From contig CP114496.1 of the NCBI GenBank assembly GCA_027186245.1, positions 1,185,501 through 1,249,500 on the forward strand: a DNA stretch of 64,000 nt, written 5' to 3'. The DNA comes from Coriaria nepalensis (lineage: Eukaryota; Streptophyta; Magnoliopsida; Cucurbitales; Coriariaceae). This document shows positions 51,101-63,594 of this stretch, piece by piece; position 1 is the first letter of the stretch; every line of letters begins with the position of its first letter. The notes under the pieces were generated by a model. That model made no database searches and was not told where the DNA came from. It worked only from the letters and a program-made list of their open reading frames with translations. The position numbers were made by a program, and so were the translations under genes.

Positions 51101-52938
51101 CGGTGCATATGGCTGAGCCTTTGAAACACGGATTAAAATATTGCGTGGGACCCCAGACCCACATAAGTTTGATTCGTCTCAGATGTTGAACGAAATGCAA
51201 ATAAGAATTTAACTCTCAATCTAAGTGAAATATAGTTCGCATAAATTCTAGATTACCCAATAAACATCTTTACTTCCCAAAATTCACACCAAGTTCATAA
51301 TTTCACAGTTAACACTTCAAAATTCAAATCTAATTTGGAACACAATTAAAAACAGAAAAAAAAAATCCAAACTTAAATCAGACAAACAAATGAAAACCTG
51401 GCATAGGAGAAAACTTTTCCATCCATGTTGTTCAAAACCAACTTATAATATATTCAAAGAAAACTATAAAGTCCTTAAAGAACTACGAATTGGGCTTACT
51501 TGTGATTCGGTAAACTTGATGTTTGGGCAAGATAATAGCCCGGCAATGTCATGGTCCATGTACTCAAAGACCAAGTATAAACTACATGATAGTCTTGAAG
51601 TAATTAAGCCCTCCAATTTCATAACATTATGGTGGTCTAGCTTGCGGAGAATCGTTATCTCTCGTGCCATGAACCTAACACTTTCTGGCTCAAAATTGTC
51701 GAACCGAACCTTCTTCAGAGCAACTATCTTCCCTGTTTCCAGCTCACGTGCTCGGAACACACTGCTATATGTACCCTGCCCAATCTATCAAAAGAGAAAG
51801 AAATAATAAACTAGTAAGATAAATACAAGTTTGCTCTTGGAAAGAAGTCCATACCAAAGTTTTTTACTTCCTATAAATTTACAGACAAAATGTGGGTGCA
51901 TAGATAAAGAACAAGCCAGCATTCCATAGAAAAAAGAAACTGGACTTCGGATAGTAACCGGATAAAGCAGATATTTCCAAAAATAGAACCATAATCTATA
52001 TAAGTAAATATTTAAATATAAATTCGTTCTAGTATCTGTAAAAGGAAAAAGAAACTTCATATATCTTCATCATAATACTGTGTGTCTGTCTAGAGATGTG
52101 TTGAGAACTTTTAGAAAAATAACTGCTATAGAATATGCTTGTCGTTACCCAAAAAGAATCCCCTTAATCTTCTGAAGTTCTCTGGATGAGAACTAGTCGG
52201 ATGTGTTTACCAAACTACACTTGATAGCTCCGGAAATGATCCAAAAAAAGAAAAAAAAATCTTCTGAATTTCTCCCCTCAATTAACCATACTATTAAAAT
52301 TTTTAAAATAAAATAAATTTTAAAAAAAAAAAAAAATTCAGCGTAGTATGCAAGAACTAAAAAGCACTTCAAAGACCCAAAAAATTAAAATTAAGAGAAT
52401 AAAAAGGAAGAATCCAACAAAACTTGCCAGAAAGATAGGATTGAAAGAATATTAATAAGTTATGAAGTGAAAAAGGAAGAAGATAGTAATAATAAGAAAC
52501 CTTGTCTAACTTCTCGTAAGAATCAGACTGAAGAGGAACCCAACCGTGAATGGCTTCACCAGCCACGGCGCTGAGCCAAGCCGGCCACCCAGCTGCCACG
52601 TGTGCACCTTCTACGTACCTCTGCAAATTCCCCAATCTAAAGCTCAACGATTCACCCCCACCATTCGAACTGGCCCACCCTGACTCGTCCAACTCGGTCC
52701 CAAACCCAGTTCCCAACTCAGTCTCCGCCTTGATACTCTTCTTCTTCTTCATCTTCGTCGTGGTCGTTGTCTTATTATCCTTCACATTCTTCTCCTCCAC
52801 CACCACAACCACCTCCCCTCCTCCTCCTCCCCTGTTCCGACCCGAATTTCCCAAACCCGACCCGTTTTCCCTAATCGCACCAGAGTGATCGTACGCAGGC
52901 GTTACAGACACCGCCTGCTTTGAGCTCACGCACCCCAT
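48194..52938 (-). CDS. IBS1: CDK-like Ser/Thr protein kinase, IBS1 type
   Basis: Nine minus-strand exons (52938-52501, 51784-51500, 51035-50718, 50603-50376, 50241-50144, 49957-49864, 49780-49253, 48856-48724, 48213-48194) give 713 residues. The start MGCVSSKQ carries Gly2 and Cys3, suiting N-myristoylation and palmitoylation, so membrane association is likely. The kinase domain begins at residue 147 with IGQGTYSSV, ATP-binding Lys170 (VALKK), catalytic Asp265 (HRDIKGSN) and DFG at 283-285. It continues with TLWYRPPELLLG and ends near residue 430. The C-terminal half has HVKNASQGDIPFSGLLQVS, FAWAKRRRDSS and EFSGPLLSQSHRVDELLDRH, ending FHKGKKYGK. This order matches Arabidopsis At1g18670 (IBS1), needed for BABA-induced priming and sterility. 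The orthologue is assigned from memory of that protein. The last coding exon is only 20 bases including the stop. Confidence 0.92.
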
Positions 52939-53529
52939 TTTCTAACAAGCGCTTCGAGCTCCAGCTAGTGCTCGAGCTCACTCCGGGACACAAAACCGGG
53001 TCGACCCGAAATATAATTCGGATCCAGTACAGGAAAAATTCAAGGTTTCAGAGCAGAAAATAGAGAATCGACGAGAGAACAAAATTGGATTTTAGACTTA
53101 GAGAATATTCATCAAAACGCAGAGATTTTTTTCTGGGTCTTGGGTATTTGCGGGACAAAGTGAGCAGAGGATTTAATGCCAGGAAACGGAAAAAAATAAA
53201 AAATAAAAATCAGCCGTAATCAACGGAAAAAAGAGGATGAAAAGGCTTTTTGGAGGGAGAGAGTGGGAAGCTATTTTTAAATGCTTTTTTGGAGCTTACC
53301 CAGATGTTGAAATGGAATTAGACAGGGCAGAGAGAGAGAGAGAGAGAGGTCTGCCATGTTATGGCTGTCATTATTGATTGTATGCGTTTCTGTTTTCCTT
53401 CTCTACCTCCATTTTGGGTTTTTCTACTTTTCTTTGTTTCGTGTATGAACAGAGTGGAGGGACGAGTTTTTTTTTTTTTTTTGGGTTATTTATTTGTTTA
53501 TTGATTAATGGCCAAATTGGGCATGAATC
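52939..53529. other. 5' flank of the IBS1-type kinase gene
   Basis: GC-richer leader followed by AT-rich promoter DNA; a (GA)n run lies at about 53331-53348. No other gene seen. Confidence 0.45.
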
Positions 53530-54325
53530 CCCAAGAATTTAGCATAAAAACCTTTTACACCCAGAACTTTTATAAACAAATTTAAACCCCTAAATTCTAA
53601 AATAAACTCGTAATAACACTCTCTTCTATTAAATTTGGATGGAATTGATCACGTATTTAGCATGTGACTGTTAAATATTATGCCATATTAGAAAATAACT
53701 ATTAAAATCTAAAAATTTACTTCCGGTTCAATTATTTTAATGGGAAAATTATATGGCTATGCACTACTTTTGTTTGGGTCATTTAAACCATATTTGAATC
53801 TACCTAGATTGAATTTAGGTTGCTCAAATCTAGATTCAAAATAACCAATTTATAGAATTGTTTGGGTTGCTTAAAGCAAATACAAATATGGGTTTGCAAA
53901 CCTAAATTCGATTTGGATTGGATTAGAATCCAAGTTTGTGTAAAACCTAGATTACAATTTGAGAGAGAGGGAGACATAGAGAGATTAATGGTAGCGGAAG
54001 ATTCAATCTAGGCTCGAGAGACAGATGATGAGGAAAATTGATGGTAACAGACAACAATGACAATGGCAGCACTATCTGAATTTCAGAAGAAAAAATAAAT
54101 ATCAATAATTATAATAAAAATAATTATTTAAATTAATTAAAATTTGAATTTTAGATAAATATCTCGATATAATAATATGAGATAGATTGAATTAATAAGT
54201 AAAATATTTAAAATTTAACGGAATTAAGGGGTATTAATAGTTTCTTTATGATATTGGGTTTTAAATTGTTTTTAAAATATTTGGGTGTAAAAAGTTTTTA
54301 ATTAAACTTTTAGGGGTAAAAACTA
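53530..54325. mobile_element. diverged long inverted-repeat element
   Basis: The left arm (53530-53650) contains CCCC...TTTTACACCCAGAACTTTTA and ATTTAAACCCCTAAATTC-like blocks. These match the reverse complement of the right arm (54200-54325), which carries TTTGGGTGTAAAAAGTTTTT and TAGGGGTAAAAACTAG. The arms are more diverged than in the 17.6- and 28.3-kb elements. No clear target duplication. Confidence 0.5.
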
Positions 54326-57300
54326 GTTTGACTTGAGTAATTAATCGACGTATTCGCAAGAGTCGTTAACATTTGACTAAAAGATGTGTGCTTACCGAGT
54401 CGTTACGCCCGCGTTCACAATTTCAATATAGGCTTGCTGGATTTATTTTTTTTATTTTTATTTTCTTTTTTATTATATAATTAAATTAATTATATTTTGA
54501 TATGAATTTATATATAGATTAAAAATATAAATTTTAAATATTTAATATATAAAAAAAAATTAATCACTTTATTTATTATAAATTTTTTTTTTTATTTTTT
54601 AGCAAAAGTTATTTCAACCAAGAGAGAAAATAATTGGATATATAAAATATTACAATCTAATACTATTCACTAAATAAATTCTTAAAAATATTACTTATTT
54701 TATATATTATTTTTTAAAGATAAAATTCAAAATATCTAATATAAATATCGAAATTAATAAAATCTATAAAAAAAAAATATTTCATAAAAAATATTATGTA
54801 TCTTATTTTTCATCTTATTCATAATATTTCAAAACTTATCATTAATATATCTAAAATTTGAAATCGAAGCACTTTCAAAAATCGAATTGTTTGGATAAAT
54901 AAAAAAAGGAAGAAATGTAATTATTGAAGATGTAAAAAATTAATAAAAATATTTTTAAAAATTTCTTAAAATAAAGAAGTAAATCTCTAAAAATGATAAA
55001 AAGCTTCAAATGAGATAAAAGGAGAGCTCCAAATTTCTTTACCTTCTTTTTTAAAATATTATGTAAATTAAGAGAAATTTTTTCTAAAGAGTAAGATAAG
55101 ACTTAATGCTTGAATTTTTGTTGCAATTAGACTTCGTAAAACATGAATGTAAGAACTAGCATTTTGTGTTAGGGCATATTTTCTTTGTGATCTCCATCTC
55201 CTTCTCCTTCTCCTTCTCCTTCTCCCTTCTTCCTTCTTCTTCTAAGTCATACCTCACTACTTCCACAGCAAAAAAACTTAAAAAGATGTCTAGACAATGA
55301 CTACTCCCCCATCAAGTTTTGTGTTCATTGAGTGTTAGTAGCAATGTATACAACTGATTAAAGAGGGAAGCAAAAAAGTGAAATGAGAAAAGAGAAAAGT
55401 AAATTCATGTAAAGCAACACGTCATCATAATTCCCTGCCTTATTGTCATTTCCATTTTCTCACCATCACTCTCTTGCTCATTTCCTTTTGACAAAGTTGA
55501 GAAAAAGTAATAAAATTTTATCCGGCCACCCCCCCCCCCCCGGGAGCTGTCTCCATCACTCTCTTAATTCATAGTCTCTTTTTCTTCTTTGCCCTCCTGG
55601 GACATTAAAGCCTTGCTACAGTGTTACCTCTCACTTCTGACATCTTCCCCTCTTTATAATTTCCTTCTGATATGGTCCTACACATGAAGTGATCGTGATG
55701 AACTTTTATGGGTCCAATAAAGGAAGAAGAATGGGTGACAAGAAGTCTGCTTACCTAGCTAGAGATGTTTCGTTTGGTTCCCTCACGTTTCTTAGGTCAT
55801 TTCTCCTTGAAAAATGCATGCTTTCTCCTTGTATGTATGGATCGAGAGCAAGCTCGTGATCCTAGGGCGCCAGCTTAAATTTGGTTCTAATAAAATAAAT
55901 GCATGCTTTCCCTCATAATTATTTTTTTATGGTTACTACTTCAATCACGTATTGAATTTAATTATAATATCATGAAGAAATATGATCTTATATGCTTAAT
56001 CTTGAAAACCCAAATAACAAGTCTAGACATTACGAGAAATTTCATTTGTGTGTGGTGGCTTGGTCGATCGTCTGGATGTAGATAGTGATACCGTTGCTTG
56101 TGCGTCAAGGAGTCTTGTTTAGGAGACAATGAATTCCACTTAATGCCACTCCGATATCTAAAAAAAAAAAAAGAGGGAAGTTAAGATGGATCGTTAGCAA
56201 AGAGACAATTCACCTAAAAATTTTGATGGGTCCATACCCTTTTAAAGACGGGATAAATCTCAATCTTTTGATGGGTCATACCTAAAACTATGATAATATA
56301 ATCTAAGAATCTAAATTAGTAACAACTTTACATAAATGAAATCTTAGAGAGTTGTATGCATAAATTCTATCTACCCTTCTTTCCACCAATTCCATCATGA
56401 GATCTCCCCTCCTCAAGCTATTCATGTCTAGTTGTATATAATTGAATACATCATTATTAGTTGTTGTTCTTGATCATTCATTTCATTATAGTTTAGTTAA
56501 GTTATAAGGTACATGTTTTATCGTATTTTATTTTGAATAGTACTTTAAATTATTAATCAATAATATGTTTTTCGGTTTATATTGATATATATATGTATAT
56601 AATATATTAAATTACATCATAAATCTTATTTTTTATATATTATATTATTCATCATATAATATAAGAGTGATATTTATAAATATGACAAATTTAATTTAAT
56701 TTAAATTTATAATAATTAATTTAATATCATATAATTTATTTATATTTTTAATCAAATACGGATCATTATCGATAGAGGCGGATGGAAGAGGCAAGAGGGC
56801 ACATTTCACCCTCACTTTTGTTAAAATTAATATTTTATCTCAAAAATATTAAAATTTTACAAAAGTAAATTCTAAAATTTATAATCAACATATGTTTTGC
56901 CCATCTTTAATTTTATATAATATTTTTTACCCCCTAATTTTTTTTTTTACTCTACCCTTACATATATAAAGTATAAACCCCACGAAACGAATGGAAACAT
57001 AAAACTTTGCATCTTAACTTCTGTCGTCTTCTCTAAGAAGAAGATCATACATACTAAACCCTACGTAAGGGATGGAAAGAAAAAAAAAGTCATAATAATT
57101 TTCTATTTGAACAATTCGTGAACTTTGATCTTGGAAGGAGACATTCATGGAGTAGTCAAGTCAAGTGAAGGAGAAATATGAGACGAGTATGCATACATTA
57201 TCATAATAGACAAACAAACATGTTAAAAGCTAACCTAATTTTCTAAAATTTAAATTTTTAATCTTATTAAATTAAAATTATATAAAAAAAATTTATATAC

Positions 57301-57454
57301 TCTTATCACTTTAGATATATTATTTATTTTTATATGAATATTAATTTATTCAATTAAAATTTTAAATTATTTTGATTGATATTTTAAATATATAAAATAT
57401 CATTAAATTATAGAATATATTTAATTTTTTTTAAATTTTATCTTTTTTAATAAC

Positions 57455-57456
<2 letters not shown>

Positions 57457-57486
<30 letters not shown>
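57457..57486. repeat. (AT)n microsatellite
   Basis: About fifteen perfect AT units in AT-rich intergenic DNA. Confidence 0.9.
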
Positions 57487-57489
<3 letters not shown>

Positions 57490-58041
57490 TTTTTTTATTA
57501 CTTATTCTAAAAAAATATTAATAATATATTTTAGAATTTAGTAAAAACTTTATACCATTACCTTTAATTATTTTACTCATTTTATCATTTATTCGTATTC
57601 CCACCCTACTAAATTTTTGGATCCGCTAGCAAATTTGCTCCCATGCATGTGTGGCTCACTCAATACATACATATTTTGACATTCCATAGAAGGGAAAAGG
57701 GTGTTTTCATTCGTATATTTAATCCATAAACATGTATTATATTATATTTTGATTTTTAATAATAAAGTATAGATGAAAGAGAATCGTATATATGAAAGTT
57801 TAGTTGCACCAAATAAGGCTTTTTTTAATTATTTATTATTATTATTATCTGTCAATCAATCAATAACTAGCTAACAAGCATTATCATTTTTAAGCTATGA
57901 TTGTTGCGACCCATTATTTGTCAAATTTGGATCTAGTTCTAGGTACCAAAATTATTCACTTCCCCTCCTCCCCCCATGCACCCAAATAAATATTCAACTC
58001 TAATCCTCATAAAAAGACAATCTAGGAAGACTAATATTTTG

Positions 58042-58092
58042 TTTTTATTTTATTTTATTTTATTTTATTTTATTTTATTTTATTTTATTTTA
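58042..58092. repeat. (TTTTA)n microsatellite
   Basis: About ten nearly perfect TTTTA units in a row. Confidence 0.9.
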
Positions 58093-59474
58093 ATTTAATT
58101 AGGTCTTTTATTATTATTATGCAAGAAATGACACGATCCTCAAATTGACTATTATAAGATCTATAGTTTGATTTTTATTTTTTTTTTGAGTCAAAATTTA
58201 AATATAAAGTCAATTAGAAAATGCCACTATTCTTTTGCTCCCTCTATTAAGTTATTAAAAAACTTAGGTAATCAATTAAATCATTATCGAATTTTTTTTT
58301 TTTAAATACTAGTTTTAATGTGGTTCCGATATAAAATAAATTTTATATTTTTTAAATATTTATAATAATATCATAATATCATCTGAGTTCTTCCGACTCC
58401 AAACCTTCTCCTGATTTTCCGATGTTCAAAAGGTGGAGCTATAATTTTACATTCTAAATAAAAAATTTAAGACATGCTAGATAGATGCAAGCAATTTCGA
58501 TTGAATATTAACATTTTTATACAGTCTCTCTCTCTCTCTCTATAGTTTGTGTATTTCTCTTACTTATAGAAAGTGGATTTATCATACATTAAGTTTGATT
58601 ATTATCATAATTATTACTCTCTTATGATATGTAATTTAATGTATATAAGTGATATTTATAGTTGTGATAAAATTTAGTTTGATATGTAACCATGTATACA
58701 CAAAAAATTATTTCATATTTTCGTCATTTCTAATTTGTTCTATAATATTCATTTTCCTTCTTTGGCATTAATTTTCCTCTTTCGGTATGTTTGAAGATAT
58801 CGTTCACTTATCTTTCAATTATTGGTGGATGATCATTAAAGAAATTACTAAAATGTGAAGAGATTTGTGTGCCACTGGAAAAGAGAAGATGAAAAATCTT
58901 CCATGTACGTAAAATTGATTATGAAGACTCAAAAAGATATATATGGGGAAAAACGTAATCAATTACATAACTTTCCTAATATTAATTATGGGGTTTGAAT
59001 TGTCTGATTTGATGTTGTACCATTTTTAATTCAATGTAATTAATGATATATAGATTTCATGATTCATGACATCTTGATGATTTGATGTGATCTTTTGTAT
59101 TCAAAAAGAGTTAGAATGACACTTATAAGTTAATTAAGTATGTTTAATACATATTTCAAGGTTAAAGGTCAAAGAATTTAAATAACTTTGAATGTTTAAT
59201 GTCAAAAGAGTTGGGCTAAAATGTAAAGCAACACTTTTTTGGCAGAGTTTTACGTCCGTCTTCCCAATCAAAAGAAAAATGAGCTCACCTTTATGAAGAT
59301 CTCTGTTCGGAGAGGCGAGAGGACTCCTGTCCATTAGGCTAGGAAGGCGAAACATTTACATAGTGCTCGAACGTTAGGTAGAGTTGGTTGAATTCATCTT
59401 TTACATATAACATTTTAATTTCAAAGGGATAGAGTGGGCGGAAGTCTAGGTCAAGATGCTAATCCACGAAAAAT

Positions 59475-59670
59475 GAGAAACTTTAAGAACAAATGTCAAA
59501 TATTTAGGGTGAAATGTTAAAACCCTTCGAGTGAAATATTATACATTTAAGGTTAAAGGTTAAAATTTTTAAGATGAAAAGTTAAACTTTAAGAGCAAAT
59601 GTCAAACTCTTAAGACTAAATGCCAAATCTTTAGGGTAAAATATTTAACCTTTAAGATCAAAACATTCCG
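59475..59670. repeat. degenerate ~21-bp minisatellite
   Basis: About nine imperfect units of the form TTTAAGAnCAAATGTCAAAC or TTTAGGGTGAAATGTTAAA follow each other. Examples start at about 59482, 59502, 59588 and 59609. Looser copies occur at 59155-59225. Confidence 0.6.
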
Positions 59671-60034
59671 ATTCTTTGTTCGAACCATTATTAGTCTCTA
59701 TCTCGATTTTATTTTGAAGAAGAAGTAAAGGGTTGAAGGTGAAGATAGATGGTTTCGTTTTGAAGATGATCATAGGTTAAAAAAAAAAATTGAAGAAGAA
59801 GCCGAAGATGAAGATAAACAAAAATAGAAGGAGGGAGGGTTAGCATGAGGAGTTAGTTTTTTTTTTTTTTTTTTTAAACTTAAATTAATCGAAAGACAAT
59901 AATATAATTTTATATTTTCTTTTAACCTTTTTATTTAAAAATTCAATAAAATTAAAATAAGAGACAATTTTTTCAACAAACATTTTTCTGAGTATAATAT
60001 TTTAAATAAATTTTTTTAAAGGAGTAAATCTTAC

Positions 60035-60177
60035 AAATTCCCCGAATGGTAAAATCGATAAGTAGAAGTCATAGGTGTGGAAAAGTGGATAAAGAGCGAG
60101 AGGTTAGTTAGTGGGTAAGGTCAAAGGTTGGTCTTAATGGAGTGGTGTCGCTGCTTCAAATCATTGCCAACAACTTC

Positions 60178-60208
<31 letters not shown>
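60035..60208 (+). repeat. possible short retroposed sequence with poly(A) tail
   Basis: About 145 bases of moderate GC end in an uninterrupted run of about 28 A at 60181-60208. The GCTTCAAATCATTGCC segment loosely recalls a Pol III B box, but no A box or target duplication was established. Confidence 0.25.
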
Positions 60209-60621
60209 CGGTCTAGTAAATATTCCCTTCCCACATAAGCTTGCACTACGTCTACTTCACTTCGCTAATTAAGTTAATTTTTTTAGTTAACTTTTTATTA
60301 CAAATTATGTTACTAAAAGAACATGCATATTTGGTCATTTGGTTTAGATGAAAACTTGTACCTAAATATGAAGAAAAACCTAAGAACAACCCATGATTGC
60401 AATAATGTCATGTTCCTACTAAAAAAAATATATATATATATATGGTATTCTATAATCATAGTGCTAAGGTAAAGATGGAAAGCAACTTTCCACCTATCTT
60501 AGGCATTGTTCAACACAACATTCTAGATCCAAACATCATTCACCATTCCAGTTAAAATTTCAAAACCAATAGTGTTTGCCAGCTTGAGGTTATCATATTT
60601 ATAACTAGCACTGATTATTAC

Positions 60622-60791
60622 GGAATGGACTCCTCTCTAGTACATTTGAGTTGCCAGTGCACGGGTGGAGAATCGTATCACTTAATTTACCTTATGCAAT
60701 CTTCAAATGCGTGACCCCACAAGTAATGAATGGATGAGATCATTTACCTAGTATACCGGCTGCTCAAGTGCACTAGAGAGGAGTCACATCA
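60622..60791. mobile_element. 170-bp MITE with 9-bp target duplication
   Basis: The left inner arm GACTCCTCTCTAGTACATTT(GAG) is matched, with two differences, by the reverse complement of the right arm, CTCAAGTGCACTAGAGAGGA(GTC). GATTATTAC flanks the element at 60613-60621 and 60792-60800. The 9-bp duplication suggests mobilisation by a Mutator-like transposase. Confidence 0.8.
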
Positions 60792-60800
60792 GATTATTAC

Positions 60801-61680
60801 TCAAGAATGTGATTACTGATTAGAGGGGAAAAACAATATTGAAGCATAGCAATGCTGTTTGCATCCACCTAAATTGCTCTTGTTATGATGCTCTTTTGAA
60901 AATACTGAGAAACAAATGAGAAACATCATGATTGTCTATATTTCTTATCAAAACTTGAACAAAAGTTGTGCAGAACTCAATCCTCCCCATTTAGAACTTT
61001 TGGAAGTGAAGTATTAGATGGTGTTTCTTCTAACATGTTTGGTCCAAAAATTCTGACCCCAGTTAAATGTTTAAACCCAATATAGTAAGATCTTTATCTT
61101 ACTCTCAAACGAAGGTGAAATCACCCAACCATTACCTGGGCTCATTCCCATAGAAATCTCGGACGCCACCCAATCCATGACGGGGGGGTGATTTGCAAAC
61201 CTGTAAACCCCGAATTTTTTGGTTCATGTCCTTTCCTCTGAATATCTGTTCTAGTGATACTAATACTAAAGTGTAGGATTCGAAGCCCTAAACTCAATAT
61301 CATTCCACAAAGGGGGCAAAAAATTCTCAGTTCTTTAAATGAATTGATTGAAGTACAGTCTAATCTAAAAACTCACTGGTTTATTGAGGTAAGACTTTGT
61401 CATCACCACCCAACTCACACAGAACTTACTATAAACCCTGCTCTATATGAAACTAGAGCAAGAAATAAACAGTGTCTATTTTCATAGGATAGGATTATCA
61501 AAAACAAACGCAAATATAACACAGTTGTATAGCTAATGTTTCCAACACACAGATTACATAACCTCAAATCTTAAATAAAATTAAAGAAAATCTACTCGCC
61601 ATTTCGAAAATTAAAAATAAAAATAAAAAAAGCTTCTTGAACTTGGAACCAACAGTCTTCCAATTATTAGAAAAAAAGGA
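60801..61680. other. intergenic, no gene recognised
   Basis: Between the small MITE and the end of eIF5A. The plus-strand frame at 61254-61487 has no recognisable content. The right end is probably the eIF5A 3' untranslated region. Confidence 0.45.
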
Positions 61681-63594
61681 TTACTTAGGACCAATATCCT
61701 TCAGGGCACAGATCTGCTCTTCACCCATTGAAGACATCACGGTCACAACCAGGTCCTTCCCCTCACTAAAACCATCCTTGATCTGAATACACCACAATCC
61801 ATCAGACGAAGGTAGTACGGAGATACATATATAAAAGAGAGAGAGAGAGAGCCAACCTGAGTTAGCAAAGCGTCATCAGTTGGGAGCTTCAGATCATCCT
61901 TGGTATTCCCATTTTCAGCAAGCAGACTCACCTTTTAAAACATTAGTCAATGAGAAATTCCAGTTGAATTGCACATCTTACACACCTAAATATAGATATA
62001 TATATATATATATATGTATATAGGCTAAGATGGAGAAAAGAAAATTAAGAGAAGAATTGAGCAAATGAAATTTCAACATACAAATCCATCTTCAGAAATA
62101 TCAATCAGCTGATAGTCAGTGCGGTTGACATGAGGAATCTGGAGATCAGATCAGATTCAAATGTGTTAAACAAGAGTCAAACTATAAGAAACAGTATGAT
62201 GACTAAACAGAGGTGAAAGTACATACATCACAGTTATGGGAAGAGGGAACTATATCATCAAACTTTTTGCCAGTGAAAATGTCAATCCCGACAAAGTGGC
62301 ACTTAGCATGACCATGCTTTCCAGTTTTGGAGGTGGAAACTTCAACAACCTGTTAAATAGATTAAAAAAGGGGGTAAATCAACTTGGAACAAGATGAAGA
62401 GTGTATATCTATAGGCTGTTAGTTTACCTCAACCAACAAAATTCAATGTGCTAATAATATCATTCTATAGAATGATAAATATGCTGTGACGAGATAATAA
62501 TAAGAAAAGCAGTTGGCGGTCACTAGTTTCCGAAATTCCACTGTGTGTTGGGTTTCATCATCAAGATTTTAAACGCACGTTATAAAAATTGGTAACACAA
62601 TACAGGAAGTTTGCTTAATCATGTATAAAAAAACTGACACATGCTTAATGACACGGATAACAGATGCATGGGGAATAAAAGCAAGAAATGCTAGAAGTTG
62701 AAACTGATCCACTCAACATTTTAAAATCTGGAAGTTTGTGAACATAGAAAAACAGAAATACAATTTTAAATTAAAGCTTGGCTCACATGTAATTTCTTTT
62801 CATGGATGTCAAAATAAGCCTAATGCAAATACTTCTTTTTAGACCTTGACGAGATCTAAAAATCCACAAAAAAAGTCTAGTGGCAATTAATGAATTTTGT
62901 AGAGCATATTTGCCAAACTCTAGTTTCCCAAATTGCAGTTGGATTCAGTATAACATACGAATTGTTCAATTAAGCAATCCCTTAGTCGTCAAATATCCAT
63001 TCAAAACCCTTAGACACAACTTATTCCAAACAGATTTCTTCCGGTTCCAGTTTTCCAAACTCTAGGCTAGGAAAAGCTAATAAAAACTAGTACTGAAGCT
63101 TAGTGAGCAGTGATAGGACGAGAGCAGTATGTATAGTTAACAACATAACCAGCATAACCTTTCTAGCTATCACTTACTGCTCATGGATACTATTACTAAG
63201 TTGACTTCTGACCATATCCACTTTCAGAGCCAAATTAACTAAATCCAATTAAAATTCAGGAAAATTGGCTCAAATTCCATAAAAATTCTGCAAGCAAAGT
63301 CCAAATATCCAACCCAACATCTAAAACATCAATCAAATCAATCACTAAATCGAAAGGAGAGGGAAAACAAATATATTGAAGATCACTTTCTATCTCCCTG
63401 AAAATTTTCCGGTACAGTAAAAACCCAGAAATAAAACAGGAAAAATAAGAGAAAATAGAGTGTCAGACCTTGCAGGGACGGCCTTTGATGACTATGTAGC
63501 CGTTCTTGCGAACGGTACCAGCCTGCTGTGGAAACGTCTTGGAAGCTCCGGCATCGGCCTTCGACTCGAAGTGGTGCTCTTCGCTGTCCGACAT
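61681..63594 (-). CDS. eIF5A: eukaryotic translation factor 5A (eIF5A)
   Basis: Five minus-strand exons (63594-63469, 62349-62227, 62138-62082, 61931-61857, 61782-61681), all phase 0, give 160 residues, the normal plant length. It starts [20 protein letters not shown]. The hypusine loop [12 protein letters not shown] puts the modified lysine at residue 53. The SH3-like N-terminal domain and the OB-fold C-terminal domain ([20 protein letters not shown], then [16 protein letters not shown]) are complete, ending KDIGPK. eIF5A binds the ribosomal E site, relieves stalling at poly-Pro and similar stretches, and helps termination. Intron 1 (about 1.1 kb) is the longest, as is common near the start of highly expressed plant genes. 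A short GA repeat (about 61839-61850) lies in intron 4. Confidence 0.97.

Larger units (their letters stand above)
54326..59470. other. long gene-free AT-rich region
   Basis: Mostly AT-rich DNA. It includes CTTCTC repeats (55196-55230), a C13-14 run at about 55530 and an (AT)n run at 57457-57486. A CT-rich (CT)n lies at 58526-58541 and a (TTTTA)n array at 58042-58092. No coding region, RNA gene or element ends were recognised. Confidence 0.55.

Noticed and set aside
59134..59355. 73-codon minus-strand frame in the gene-free region
   Set aside because: No family resemblance and no neighbouring splice-compatible exons.
59475..59670. CRISPR-like array
   Set aside because: Units are degenerate, contiguous and without spacers; the genome is a plant nuclear one.
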